Assembly (NCBI RefSeq): GCF_000384965.1
Contig: NZ_CM001844.1
Location: forward strand, 970,042-1,034,041
Reading direction: 5' to 3'
DNA length: 64,000 nucleotides
Source: Bartonella bovis 91-4
Lineage (GTDB): Bacteria > Pseudomonadota > Alphaproteobacteria > Rhizobiales > Rhizobiaceae
The translations under genes and the position numbers were made by a program. Below, piece after piece: positions 33,471-42,531 of the stretch. Position 1 is the stretch's first letter. Each line of letters opens with the position of its first letter. Under the pieces are notes generated by a model, which made no database searches, was not told the DNA's origin, and was given only the letters and a program-made list of their open reading frames with translations.

Positions 33471-34862
33471 ATGGCATCAGGTTTTTTACACGGTGTTGAA
33501 GTCATCGAAAATGACGATGGCACACGCCCTATTACACCGGTTCAATCAGCAGTTATAGGCATTGTAGGCACAGCACCTAATGCAGATGAGGACATCTTTC
33601 CTCTTAATACACCGGTTTTGATATCGGGATCTCGTTCCAAAGCAGCCAAACTTGATAGATTTGACAGAGGTGAAGGCACACTCCCCAATGCCGTTGATCT
33701 AATTTTCAAGCAAGCAGGTGCCATTGTTGTTGTGGTGCGGGTAGAAGAAGGCAAAGATGAAGACGAAACATTGGCTAATGTTCTAGGTGGTGTCAATGCA
33801 GATGGTGCTTATGAAGGTGTCCATGCTTTCATAGGAGCACAATCCATTGTTGGGCAAACACCACGCATTTTGATTGCTCCTGGTTTTACTCATAAAGGCC
33901 TTATTGGTGTAGATCGGATAATAATTACAAACAAAGGCAGTGGTTATACCAAGGCTACTGTTAAAATAGAAGGCAATGCCAAGGCAACAGCCAGTGTTAG
34001 TAACGGAGAAGTGCGAAACATTACGGTTGATGAGAGTGGAAGTGGTTATGAAAGAGTACCTCGTGTTACCATTGAAGGTGACGGAGAAGGTGCCACAGCT
34101 ACAGCCACAATCAAACAAATGTCTAATCCCGTAGCAGCAGAACTGATTGGTATTGCTGAGCGTTTGCGCGCTATTGTGGTAGTTGATGGACCAAATACAA
34201 CAGATGAAGAAGCTATTGAGGCAGCAAAAGATTTTGGTTCCAAACGTGTTGTCATGGTTGATCCATTTGTGAGCGTTTTGCGTAAAGGAAAGATTTCACA
34301 AGAACCAGCAAGTTCACTAGCTGCCGGTGTAATTGCTAAAACAGATTTTACCCACGGTTTTTGGCACTCTCCTTCAAACAAAGAGATCAATGGCATTAGT
34401 GGCACAGCCAGACCCATTGATTTTGCCATTGGTGACAGTTCTAGTCGCGCTAATCTGCTCAACGAGAAACATATCACAACAATCATTCGTGAAAATGGCT
34501 ATCGCTTATGGGGTAATCGCACACTTTCATCAGATCCAAAATTTGCTTTTATATCCGTGGTGAGAACTGCAGATATGATCAATGATGCCATTTTGCGCGG
34601 ACATATGTGGGCAGTCGATCGAAACATCACAAAAACTTATATGAGCGATGTCAGTGAAAGCGTTAATGCTTATTTGCGTGACTTAAAAACGCAAGGCGCC
34701 ATCATTGGAGGGCGTTGTTATCCTGATCCAGAGCTTAATACACCAAGCGCACTTGAAAGCGGAAAAGTTTATTTCAATGTCGAATTCCAACCAACAACGC
34801 CAGCAGAACACATCACGTTTAGCTCGCGTATTGTCAATGATTACATAGAGGAGATCCTTTAA
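33471..34862 (+). CDS. Tail sheath protein, P2 FI-like
   Basis: A 463-residue contractile sheath subunit. Family pattern is seen at both ends (GFLHGVEVIENDDGTRPITP; VIAKTDFTHGFWHSPSNKEI; ITFSSRIVNDYIEEIL). An inserted beta-domain (about 145-225) contains two GSGY-type repeats (NKGSGYTKATVKIEG and ESGSGYERVPRVTIEG), absent from the P2 sheath. ATG 33471 follows GGAG. The stop is coupled to the tube gene (TAATG). Confidence 0.92.
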   Translation: MASGFLHGVEVIENDDGTRPITPVQSAVIGIVGTAPNADEDIFPLNTPVLISGSRSKAAKLDRFDRGEGTLPNAVDLIFKQAGAIVVVVRVEEGKDEDETLANVLGGVNADGAYEGVHAFIGAQSIVGQTPRILIAPGFTHKGLIGVDRIIITNKGSGYTKATVKIEGNAKATASVSNGEVRNITVDESGSGYERVPRVTIEGDGEGATATATIKQMSNPVAAELIGIAERLRAIVVVDGPNTTDEEAIEAAKDFGSKRVVMVDPFVSVLRKGKISQEPASSLAAGVIAKTDFTHGFWHSPSNKEINGISGTARPIDFAIGDSSSRANLLNEKHITTIIRENGYRLWGNRTLSSDPKFAFISVVRTADMINDAILRGHMWAVDRNITKTYMSDVSESVNAYLRDLKTQGAIIGGRCYPDPELNTPSALESGKVYFNVEFQPTTPAEHITFSSRIVNDYIEEIL

Positions 34863-35368
34863 TGATTGCACCCAGATTACCAAGAGCTTTGAAACATTTT
34901 AACATTTATGTTGATGGAATTCCCTATCAAGAAAAATGTGAAAGTGTTACTTTACCAAACTTAAATTTCGTCGTTGAAAGTTTCCGTGCAGGCGGCATGG
35001 ATTTTCCCGTTGATATCGAGATGGGAATGGAACAACTCACACTTTCTATGACTATTGCAGATTGCTCTCCAGAACTTCTGGGGCTTTTAGGTAAACCCAA
35101 TATTGATATTTGTCTGCGTGGGTCAGTTCAAGCACAAGGCGCACCAGCAGAAAAGATTGCAATCTCCATGCGTGGATTTTGCAAGGGCTATGAACCTGGA
35201 CAATGGCAACCAGGTACTAAGGCCGTCACAACGATCAATTATACATTGAATTATTTCAAATACGTTCAAAATGGCGTCGAAGTTGTTGAGATTGATGGTT
35301 TCAACATGGTGAGAAAATTCAATGGCGTTGATCAATTAGCAGAACATAGAGAAAATTTAGGATTATAA
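34862..35368 (+). CDS. Major tail tube protein, P2 FII-like
   Basis: A 168-residue tube subunit (MIAPRLPRALKHFNIYVDGI, then YTLNYFKYVQNGVEVVEIDG). Tail tube proteins of this family run at about 170 residues. It directly follows the sheath gene with a TAATG overlap, as in P2. Confidence 0.92.
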   Translation: MIAPRLPRALKHFNIYVDGIPYQEKCESVTLPNLNFVVESFRAGGMDFPVDIEMGMEQLTLSMTIADCSPELLGLLGKPNIDICLRGSVQAQGAPAEKIAISMRGFCKGYEPGQWQPGTKAVTTINYTLNYFKYVQNGVEVVEIDGFNMVRKFNGVDQLAEHRENLGL

Positions 35369-35369
35369 A

Positions 35370-35630
35370 ATGACTACACAACAAAACGTTACTTATCAAT
35401 TGCTTTTTCCTTTTACATTAAAAGAAGAAGATTATACCGAAATCAGCCTTCGTCGCGTCAAAATGAAAGACATAAGAGCTGTCGATAAAAAGGAAAGCGC
35501 TGATCAGGTGGCCGCTATGATCACGCGTCTTTCTGGATGGACTTATGATGCTGTTGACGAACTTGATGGCAGTGACATGGCAGCTATTGGAAAAATTTTG
35601 GAGGGTTTTACCGAGCGGCTGAATACCTAA
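35370..35630 (+). CDS. Tail assembly chaperone E
   Basis: An 86-residue protein of the gpE family (KEEDYTEISLRRVKMKDIRA, then LSGWTYDAVDELDGSDMAAI). It acts as a chaperone for tape measure assembly. Near its end a slippery site G GGT TTT (35603-35609) allows a share of ribosomes to shift -1 into the E' frame, giving the longer E-E' fusion. Confidence 0.85.
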   Translation: MTTQQNVTYQLLFPFTLKEEDYTEISLRRVKMKDIRAVDKKESADQVAAMITRLSGWTYDAVDELDGSDMAAIGKILEGFTERLNT

Positions 35631-35767
35631 CTTGGGAAACAGCCGCTGAACTCATGGCCGATATTGCTATCGTATTTCATTGGTCCCTTTCAGAGATGAT
35701 GGAAATGGAACCTCAAGAGCTCTGGTTTTGGCGCCGTAAAGCTGCAGAAAGGTATAAGAAAAAGTGA
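35603..35767 (+). CDS. E' extension of the tail chaperone, -1 frame
   Basis: After the GGGTTTT heptamer the -1 frame reads YRAAEYLTWETAAELMADIA and ends WFWRRKAAERYKKK at a TGA at 35765-35767. Its start is in phase with a -1 slip from E, and the pattern matches P2-type gpE' (TAAELMADI, ELWFWRRK). It has no start codon of its own. Its stop overlaps the GTG of the tape measure. Confidence 0.8.
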   Translation, partial: GFYRAAEYLTWETAAELMADIAIVFHWSLSEMMEMEPQELWFWRRKAAERYKKK

Positions 35768-37851
35768 GCAAAACAGTCGCAGACGCTAAGGTGCGGTTAA
35801 CCCTTGAAGACAAGATAACCGCACCCATTAAGCGTATTCAAAAGCGTTTGACACACTTATCAAATAAATTAAGAGTCCCTCGCTTTATGGCAGCAACACG
35901 CAAAGTGACAGAAAGTTTAAAAGGGGTCGGCAATGCTTTGGGGGCAGTAACCAGCCGTGTTTCTGTATTGTCAGGCGCATTGGGCCTTGCTGGTGGTGGT
36001 CTTGTTGCAAGTTTAACTGCAGTGACTATGAAAACCATGCACATGGGCGATAGTCTTCATCACGCATCGCGCCATTTAGGCATGAGTGTTAAAGATCTTC
36101 AGTTATGGGGAGATGCAGCGGATAACTCAGGTTATTCTGCCGAGAAATTCCAACAATCCTTGGCTGTTTTAAACAGGCGTTCAGCACAAGCTTTGGCCGG
36201 ACAAAAAAGAGGGATTATGGGGTTTCAGGCGCTGGGAATTTCTGTAAAAGATGCCTCTGGAAAACTTAAATCAAATTCAAACTTGTTGGAAGAAATAACC
36301 GACAAGATGAGTAAGATAGACAATCAAGCGCAAAGGCAACATATTGCTGCTCTTCTTTTTGGTGGTGATGGTAAAGAAATGGCTGCCATGCTCTCGCAAG
36401 GTATGGAGCCTATCAAAGAATTGTTTGAAAAGGCAAAAAAGAGTGGATGGCTGATGGGGGCTGATGTTGCCCACTATGCTGCAGATTTAAGCGATAAGCT
36501 TGGGGCTTTTAAGAAAAAACTGGGAGGTGTTGCCAATTTCATTGGGGCACAATTCATGCCAGTGATCAATGATATGATTGATGCCTTTTCAAAGCTGATT
36601 GATGAAAACCGTGATCTCATTCAAACAACTGTAGCAAATTGGGCGAGGATTGTAAGAAAAGCTATACAGGATTTATGTGATCCGACTTCTGAGTTAAGAC
36701 AAAATATCACAAATGTTACAGAAAGTATTAAAGGCTGGTTTAAATGGTTAGAACCACTGACTGGCGAAATAAGCCTTTTTAAAATAGGTCTTGCAGCACT
36801 TGTTGCCTTCATTGTAGGGCCACTTATAGCCGCGATTGCTGCTCTGACTGTAGCCTTTTTTACATTTGGTACAGCCGTTATGACAACGCCTATTGGGTGG
36901 ATTGCAGCAGCTATTATAGGGCTCATTGCAGCAGGAGTCGCGCTTTATGTTTATTGGGATAAAATCAAAAAATGGTTTAGTGCACTATTAGATGGGATTG
37001 CAGACGCTTTTTATAAGTTTGGAGCCATCATCATACTTCTCCCCGGCGGTTGGATTATAGGGCTTATTGCAGGGATATATAAGCTTTATAAGAATTGGGA
37101 GGCAGTCAAAGCTTGGTTTATTTCAGCTCTCAATAAGATTTGCGATGCTTTTGTTATGCTGGGTGATTTCATTATGAAATACACGCTCATTGGTTATATC
37201 GTTAATGGTATTAAGAAGCTTGTTGCAACAGCTTATTGGCTTTATGAAAATTGGGATGAAGTCATGGCCTCCTGTGGGCGGTTATGGGACTCTCTTGGGG
37301 AGGCAATTAATCAATTTTTTGAATGGTTTTCTAATCTCAGTTTATATGAAGCTGGTTCCAATCTGATTATGGGACTGTGGGATGGTATTAAAAGCAAATG
37401 GAGTGCCATGACACAATGGCTTTCTGGTGCGGTGCAACAATTAATGGGTTGGATGCCTGATTTTGTCAAAGACAAGCTAGGTTTCAGCGTTACAGTAAAC
37501 AAAAGTACTACCGAGAGTTTAAAAAATCTCACACAAGAGACAAAAACATACGCACAAGAGATTATTCATTCAACTGTTGTCCCCAGCACCCTTCCAGAGA
37601 GCTATGCCTACAGACGTGGAGAGTATATTAGTAATGAGAGCAAACAGCCTTCTGTGGGAGACTTTAAAACGTTTGAACCGATTATGGCTCCTAACAAGTC
37701 CACTGAGGTTGATGCATCTATTACAATTAACAATTTGAACATCAGTGGAGCCAGTGGTTCACCGCAAGATATCAATGCTGCTGTTAACAAAGCTCTTGCA
37801 GATCAAGCTAGACAACAACGTTTAGCAGCTGCTTCCAATTTTTCGGATTAA
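35764..37851 (+). CDS. Tape measure protein
   Basis: A 695-residue tail length determinant. Helical N-terminus and TMP-type body (SLHHASRHLGMSVKDLQLWG, about residues 97-116). Hydrophobic segments lie at about 340-395 and 417-435. C-terminal repeats carry NLNISGASGSPQDINAAVNK. GTG 35764 overlaps the E' stop. By the usual rule of thumb the length implies a tail near 100 nm; that is inference only. Confidence 0.9.
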   Translation: MSKTVADAKVRLTLEDKITAPIKRIQKRLTHLSNKLRVPRFMAATRKVTESLKGVGNALGAVTSRVSVLSGALGLAGGGLVASLTAVTMKTMHMGDSLHHASRHLGMSVKDLQLWGDAADNSGYSAEKFQQSLAVLNRRSAQALAGQKRGIMGFQALGISVKDASGKLKSNSNLLEEITDKMSKIDNQAQRQHIAALLFGGDGKEMAAMLSQGMEPIKELFEKAKKSGWLMGADVAHYAADLSDKLGAFKKKLGGVANFIGAQFMPVINDMIDAFSKLIDENRDLIQTTVANWARIVRKAIQDLCDPTSELRQNITNVTESIKGWFKWLEPLTGEISLFKIGLAALVAFIVGPLIAAIAALTVAFFTFGTAVMTTPIGWIAAAIIGLIAAGVALYVYWDKIKKWFSALLDGIADAFYKFGAIIILLPGGWIIGLIAGIYKLYKNWEAVKAWFISALNKICDAFVMLGDFIMKYTLIGYIVNGIKKLVATAYWLYENWDEVMASCGRLWDSLGEAINQFFEWFSNLSLYEAGSNLIMGLWDGIKSKWSAMTQWLSGAVQQLMGWMPDFVKDKLGFSVTVNKSTTESLKNLTQETKTYAQEIIHSTVVPSTLPESYAYRRGEYISNESKQPSVGDFKTFEPIMAPNKSTEVDASITINNLNISGASGSPQDINAAVNKALADQARQQRLAAASNFSD

Positions 37852-37856
37852 GCGTC

Positions 37857-38246
37857 ATGATGTTAGCGTTGGGAGACTTTATTTTTTCAGTTGAAACAGC
37901 AGCTTATCAAACATTCGACATGACTTATGATGTTCCATGGGTAGAACAAGGACGTCTGGGCAGTCAAGCAGCGTTTCAGTTGCCTGCCATTGCTAATGCC
38001 GAATATTCTTTATCAGGCGTGATTTATCCAGGTTTTAAGAGTGGTTATGGCCAGTTGGAAAGACTGCGTAGCATGGCGCATAGCGGACCGCATTTACTTG
38101 TAACTGGTAAAGGCAAGGTTGTCGGAAAATTTGTTATTCTTTCTGTCAATGAAAAACAGAGCTTTTTTGGTAAAAACGGCAATCCACGCAAACAAGAATT
38201 CACATTACAACTGAGAGAATATGGGGGAGATGGAGGGATCTGGTGA
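37857..38246 (+). CDS. Tail protein U, P2-like
   Basis: A 129-residue P2 gpU-family protein (MLALGDFIFSVETAAYQTFD, then AFQLPAIANAEYSLSGVIYP). It is needed for tail completion. It follows the tape measure as in P2 and overlaps gene X by four bases. Confidence 0.88.
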   Translation: MMLALGDFIFSVETAAYQTFDMTYDVPWVEQGRLGSQAAFQLPAIANAEYSLSGVIYPGFKSGYGQLERLRSMAHSGPHLLVTGKGKVVGKFVILSVNEKQSFFGKNGNPRKQEFTLQLREYGGDGGIW

Positions 38247-38467
38247 GTGATATTTACATTACCAAAGATGGCGATATGGTTGATGCCATTTGCTGGGAAT
38301 ACTATCCAAAAGGTCAGCAAGCACTGGCTGTTGAACGTGTTTATGCAAAAAATTATGGGCTTGCAGATCTTGGACCCATTTTAAAAGCAGGAGTGAAAAT
38401 TGTTTTGCCTGCCCTACCCCACCCTCAAGCAACACCGGTCATTAGGCTCTGGGGTAGTAAACAATGA
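38243..38467 (+). CDS. Tail protein X, P2-like
   Basis: A 74-residue LysM-like tail protein (YITKDGDMVDAICWEYYPKG, then VERVYAKNYGLADLGPILKA). The start is GTG 38243. It is coupled on both sides (overlaps U, and ATGA with gene D). Small size and position match P2 gpX. Confidence 0.85.
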   Translation: MSDIYITKDGDMVDAICWEYYPKGQQALAVERVYAKNYGLADLGPILKAGVKIVLPALPHPQATPVIRLWGSKQ

Positions 38468-39783
38468 AGCCTTTTTGCAGAGTGATGTCTAATGGTGAGG
38501 ATGTCACAAGAGCTTTAATGGATTATGTTTTATCAATTGAAATAACCGATGAAGCAGAAGACAAAAGTGACAGGATCACTATAGAATTGGATGATCGTGC
38601 TCGCATTAGTGATAATGGTTTTTTACAGATCCCTTTAATTGGAACAGTTCTTTCTATAACGCTGGGCTATGAAGAGGGTAAAGCACGTGACATGGGATCC
38701 TATCTGATTGATGAAATATCTGTCAGCAGTCCACCACAAAGTTTAAGTGTGACAGGACGTGCAGCTTCTATGAATACCTCTTACCGAACCCCAAAAAGCC
38801 AATCTTATCATCAGATAACACTGGGCAACATTATCCAACAGATAGCAACACGCAATGGCTATGTTCCCGAGGTTGATCCTTCTCTTGCAAAGGTTGTCGT
38901 GCGTCATATTGATCAAACCGGTGAAAGCGATATGGCTTTTGCAACACGCCTTGCTGCAGAATATGATGCTGTAGCAAAACCTATGGATGGCAGGCTTGTC
39001 CTTGCTAAACGTGGGGAAGGTAAGGCCATTACTGGAGAGATGCTCCCTGTGGTTACTATTCATGAAAAGATGTGTAGTGCTTGGGATTTTAAATATAGTG
39101 CACGCGATGAAGCAGGTGAGGCCCAGGGCTTAACACCAGGTGGAGGGGATGATCAAAAAGCCGCGTCAGCAGCACAAAACCCGGAAACAATTGAACAGTA
39201 TGATGATGAAGCATCTATTCATATGGATGAGACCCCTCTGCGCTCATTAGCTCGATCAAAAAAAACACTTGGAAAACAAGACAAAGTTGAAAAACAAGAG
39301 GAAGAAAAGAAAGGAGGTGTGATAGCAACCTATCATGATTTACGCAGTGGTGAAAAGAAAGAGGTCAAAACCGGTCAGGCACCTTTTCATGAATTAAAAT
39401 ATACCTACCACAATCAATCAGAAGCCGTTGCAGCTATTGCAGCTTATCGTAATAAATCATCTCGTGGGAAAGCCACCTTTTCGTGTGATATGGGCGGAGA
39501 TGCGTTCATTCAAGCTGAAATGAAGCTTATCCAAGCACCACCTTTCCGCCCTTACATTCCACAGCAATGGCGCATTAAAAGTGTCAAACATCGGTTGGAT
39601 ACAGCAGGCGGTTATACAACAAGTATCGAGTGTGAATTGTTTAATGAAGCGCAAGAAGATACAGCGCAAAACGTCATAAACACCACACCAGACAAAGATG
39701 ACACAATAGATGATAACGCCCCACCTCAGGCATCTTATGATGAAGGTGAAGGTGTTATTGATATGGAAGGGGAAAATTCATGA
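38464..39783 (+). CDS. Tail protein D (hub, P2 gpD-like)
   Basis: A 439-residue gpD-family protein forming the baseplate hub below the spike. The conserved N-terminus is KPFCRVMSNGEDVTRALMDY. The C-terminal part matches the family (WRIKSVKHRLDTAGGYTTSI). An acidic and basic low-complexity stretch (about 220-290, EKQEEEKKGG) makes it longer than P2 gpD at about 387. It overlaps the endolysin gene by ATGA. Confidence 0.88.
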   Translation: MKPFCRVMSNGEDVTRALMDYVLSIEITDEAEDKSDRITIELDDRARISDNGFLQIPLIGTVLSITLGYEEGKARDMGSYLIDEISVSSPPQSLSVTGRAASMNTSYRTPKSQSYHQITLGNIIQQIATRNGYVPEVDPSLAKVVVRHIDQTGESDMAFATRLAAEYDAVAKPMDGRLVLAKRGEGKAITGEMLPVVTIHEKMCSAWDFKYSARDEAGEAQGLTPGGGDDQKAASAAQNPETIEQYDDEASIHMDETPLRSLARSKKTLGKQDKVEKQEEEKKGGVIATYHDLRSGEKKEVKTGQAPFHELKYTYHNQSEAVAAIAAYRNKSSRGKATFSCDMGGDAFIQAEMKLIQAPPFRPYIPQQWRIKSVKHRLDTAGGYTTSIECELFNEAQEDTAQNVINTTPDKDDTIDDNAPPQASYDEGEGVIDMEGENS

Positions 39784-40967
39784 CACAGATTATCCAAAAA
39801 TTACTCAGTGGTAACTGCAAAGCGCGTACACAAGGTTTGGTTAAATCCTTAGCACAAGAGATCGGGTGTGAAGAAGCTGTGGTTGCTGCGATTATTTCTG
39901 TTGAGTCAGATGGTAAAGGTTTTGATGATGAAGGGCGTGTAAAAGTCCTTTTTGAAAAACATCAGTTTTATAAAAATTTGCCCTTTCATAAGCGTCAACA
40001 AGCAATCAAAGAAGATCTTGCTAGAGAGGAGTGGATTAGCCCTAAAAAAGGAGGATACAAAGAACAAAAGACCAACACTCAAGCTTTAAAGTTACTCATT
40101 GCTGCTATAACACTTGATGAAGAAGCTGCTTTAAAATCTGCTTCTTATGGTGCAGGTCAAATTATGGGAAATAACTATGGTATTCTTAATTGGAACACTG
40201 TTCAAGACTTTGTCACTAGCATGTGTTCGTGTGAAGATGAACAAATAAAAGCGATGTTTACTTTTTTCAAAGTTCGTGGTCTTGCTTCAAGTTTGCGAGA
40301 CAAGGATTTTGATGCCATTGCACGCGTTTACAATGGCACTGGTATGGTCAAAGAATATGGCCAACGCATGCGCAATGCTTACTTTGCCCTCACAAAAAAA
40401 TCAGCAGCAGTCAGTAATCCTATTCGTGCCAATGGTTTGCGACTAGGATCCAAAGGCTACCGTGTTGAAGCACTGCAAAAACGTCTCAATGATCTTGGTT
40501 ATCCCCTTGCGATTGATAGTGATTATGGACCAGATACACGCAGTGCAATCTTTTCTTTTCAAGCTGACCATAATTTAGAAGTTGATGGTGTTGTTGGTGC
40601 GAAAACTCAAGAAGCCCTCGATGTAGCAACTCCAATGATTAGTCCTCGCCGTTCTGGTGTAAGTATGGCCGATTTGAGAAAAAACGGTACAAACATTATT
40701 AAAGATGCAGATAAAACCCAAATGGTGGGAGGGGCTGTTGTTGCTGGTTCAACTCTCATAGAAGCAAACAAAATGGGAGCATTTGATAATCTCAAACTCT
40801 CTATAGGAAAAATGAGTGCTCTTGTAGAGCCACTTGCTCATATTGGTAAAGCAATTTCTGATCATTGGTGGATTGGGGCCATTTTTGTAGGTTGGATTAT
40901 TGTACTCGTGTCAGATCGTGTCAAAAGAACTTATCTAAAAGCCTACAAGAGAGGCAGAGCAATTTAG
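39780..40967 (+). CDS. Endolysin: N-acetylmuramidase with peptidoglycan-binding domain and C-terminal membrane segment
   Basis: A 395-residue cell-wall hydrolase for lysis. N-acetylmuramidase (DUF3380) domain at about 15-205 (AAIISVESDGKGFDDEGRVK with the probable catalytic Glu, then ASYGAGQIMGNNYGILNW). PG_binding_1 domain at about 220-285 (GSKGYRVEALQKRLNDLGYP). Hydrophobic segment at about 364-380 (IGAIFVGWIIVLVSDRV) with a basic tail. It is coupled to gene D by ATGA. No separate holin was recognised nearby. Confidence 0.88.
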   Translation: MTQIIQKLLSGNCKARTQGLVKSLAQEIGCEEAVVAAIISVESDGKGFDDEGRVKVLFEKHQFYKNLPFHKRQQAIKEDLAREEWISPKKGGYKEQKTNTQALKLLIAAITLDEEAALKSASYGAGQIMGNNYGILNWNTVQDFVTSMCSCEDEQIKAMFTFFKVRGLASSLRDKDFDAIARVYNGTGMVKEYGQRMRNAYFALTKKSAAVSNPIRANGLRLGSKGYRVEALQKRLNDLGYPLAIDSDYGPDTRSAIFSFQADHNLEVDGVVGAKTQEALDVATPMISPRRSGVSMADLRKNGTNIIKDADKTQMVGGAVVAGSTLIEANKMGAFDNLKLSIGKMSALVEPLAHIGKAISDHWWIGAIFVGWIIVLVSDRVKRTYLKAYKRGRAI

Positions 40968-41000
40968 AAAGCTATTGTAAAGTGCACAGGAGATCTGCGG

Positions 41001-41216
41001 ATGAAAAAATATCTTGAGATTATACTTGATGCATCTGCTGCTCTTTTAGAAATTTTCGCGAATGTTTGTCAGATTGGAAAGAAAGTTGAACAACACAAAC
41101 AAACAGAGGATCCTTTAAAGGCAACGACAACAAGACTGGAAATAGAAAATGAGATTAACAAGAAACATGATGATGATGTGCACTCTGATCTCTCTAACTG
41201 GGTGCGCGATAAATGA
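41001..41216 (+). CDS. Possible i-spanin (Rz-like)
   Basis: A 71-residue protein with a weakly hydrophobic N-terminus (YLEIILDASAALLEIFANVC), then a charged helical region and an acidic-basic end (DDDVHSDLSNWVRDK) resembling the ends of alphaproteobacterial Rz-like proteins. It directly follows the endolysin and overlaps the Rz1-like gene in another frame, the classical layout. The membrane segment is marginal, so this is a candidate. Confidence 0.5.
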   Translation: MKKYLEIILDASAALLEIFANVCQIGKKVEQHKQTEDPLKATTTRLEIENEINKKHDDDVHSDLSNWVRDK

Positions 41217-41364
41217 AAATTCTTCTTGTCTCGGGTGGATGCCAATCTATTTAGATCAAAAAGATTACAACGCTATCAGTTCAAACTTAGCACGAGATAT
41301 TTTAAAACATAATCAGCACGGAAAACAGCTATGTGGGTGGAAACATGTTAGCAGGACAAAATGA
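41149..41364 (+). CDS. o-spanin lipoprotein (Rz1-like)
   Basis: A 71-residue lipoprotein. The signal peptide ends with lipobox LTGC at residues 16-19 (MCTLISLTGCAI). The mature part CLGWMPIYLDQKD, then LARDILKHNQHGKQLCGW, matches Rz1-type proteins of alphaproteobacterial phages. It is embedded for 68 bases in the preceding gene in a different frame. Outer-membrane spanins fuse envelopes in the last step of lysis. Confidence 0.7.
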   Translation: MRLTRNMMMMCTLISLTGCAINENSSCLGWMPIYLDQKDYNAISSNLARDILKHNQHGKQLCGWKHVSRTK

Positions 41365-41449
41365 ACAACATACTGTACTTACAGAAACAAAAGAAATGAC
41401 CATTACCTACCAAAGCGTAAAAATGATGTCTTATTTTTCAAGTAAATAG
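41345..41449 (+). CDS. Tiny ORF after the spanin gene
   Basis: 34 codons starting at ATG 41345, overlapping the o-spanin stop, with GGGTGG five bases upstream (MLAGQNEQHTVLTETKEMTI). No family was recognised. It may be a real small protein or a leftover. Confidence 0.25.
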   Translation: MLAGQNEQHTVLTETKEMTITYQSVKMMSYFSSK

Positions 41450-41524
41450 TTATGATCTTTTTATTGATGATTGATTTTGTACGTTTGATAGATGCAATGA
41501 TAATATTTTCTCACATTTGAAATA

Positions 41525-41549
41525 GTGGTTCTCAAAAAATTAGAACCAC
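41525..41549. terminator. Hairpin between convergent transcripts
   Basis: GTGGTTCT (41525-41532) and AGAACCAC (41542-41549) form an 8-bp stem with a 9-base loop, between the rightward lysis genes and the leftward methylase gene. There is no long T-tract on either side, so terminator function is uncertain. Confidence 0.35.
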
Positions 41550-41618
41550 CACGTCCCTCCTTTAAAATAACCAAACTTGTAAAAAATTTTGAGGATTCGG
41601 ATTTGCTTATGAAAACAG

Positions 41619-42494
41619 TTAAGCCGCGTTGCAAAGTGATGGTATATTCTGTTCTAGTGATTGTGGAATTTTGATTTTGGGTGAGAAAATCATCAGTTCT
41701 TGAGCTTGTCTCTTATTTTGTAGAGAATAGCGTATATCAAATTCTATTTTAGGATATTGATCATACAAGAATTTAACTTCTTCTACGTTGTCATAAGTAA
41801 TTAACCAAAGAGCATTTACATGTTCAGAAATGATATTTTCTAAATAATGATGATCTTTAGTTTTATAAAATGAAGTATACAGCCCTTTACCCTTTTTAAA
41901 ATATGGAGGATCTATATAAAGGAAAATGTTTTTATCTTTATCTGTACTTCCATAACGTAGTAAAAACTCCTGTGCATCTAGCTGTGTTAAATATATCCTA
42001 TCTTTTTTTGCGCTTATATTTCTAATTCTGCCAATTAAATTTTCTTTATTGAATCTACAGTCTATTTTGTAATTTCCAGTTTGCTCTTTTCCTCCAATGG
42101 GACCAGCATTTTTAATAATTCCTGATCTGTTTGTTCGATTCAAAAAGAGGGCAGCAAATCCTACGGCAAGCACATCTGCTTTTTCAGGAGAAATTTCCTT
42201 TTGTTTGTACCATTCTTCTAAGTTAATAGTCGTCGTGTTAATCTTTTCTATTAATTCTTCTGTTTTGTACAAAACACAATGCCAAAAACTCCAAATGAAC
42301 GGGTCAATATCGTTAATGTAAATATCTTTCACATCGTCATTTAAAAGAAGTTTTAGAGCCAATCCGCCGCCACCAGCAAAAGGCTCACGATAAGAACACC
42401 CATTTAATTCATTTGTCTCAAAGATTTCTTTGATTTTTCCATAGAGTGCAGTCTTGCCGCCCGGATACCTTAATGGAGAATAACTAAAAGCCAT
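41619..42494 (-). CDS. D12-class DNA adenine N6-methyltransferase
   Basis: A 291-residue Dam-like methylase. Motif X LRYPGGK (8-14), motif I EPFAGGGG (37-44), the FLNRTNRSG segment (117-125) typical of D12 enzymes, and catalytic motif IV DPPY (195-198). It should methylate adenine in a short site that cannot be read from sequence. The start is ATG 42494, in the spacer following the ParB-like gene. No restriction endonuclease is visible next to it, so it is either a solitary phage methylase or works with the upstream ParB-like protein. Confidence 0.9.
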   Translation of the reverse strand: MAFSYSPLRYPGGKTALYGKIKEIFETNELNGCSYREPFAGGGGLALKLLLNDDVKDIYINDIDPFIWSFWHCVLYKTEELIEKINTTTINLEEWYKQKEISPEKADVLAVGFAALFLNRTNRSGIIKNAGPIGGKEQTGNYKIDCRFNKENLIGRIRNISAKKDRIYLTQLDAQEFLLRYGSTDKDKNIFLYIDPPYFKKGKGLYTSFYKTKDHHYLENIISEHVNALWLITYDNVEEVKFLYDQYPKIEFDIRYSLQNKRQAQELMIFSPKIKIPQSLEQNIPSLCNAA

Positions 42495-42531
42495 CTCTCT
42501 AACCCCTACACTATTAGTCAAAATCACGTTA

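Noticed and set aside
13199-41449. This region as the Bartonella gene transfer agent (BaGTA)
   Set aside because: The capsid is of the gpE/gpD type and the tail is contractile P2-type with sheath; this is an ordinary integrated phage layout with integrase and repressor.
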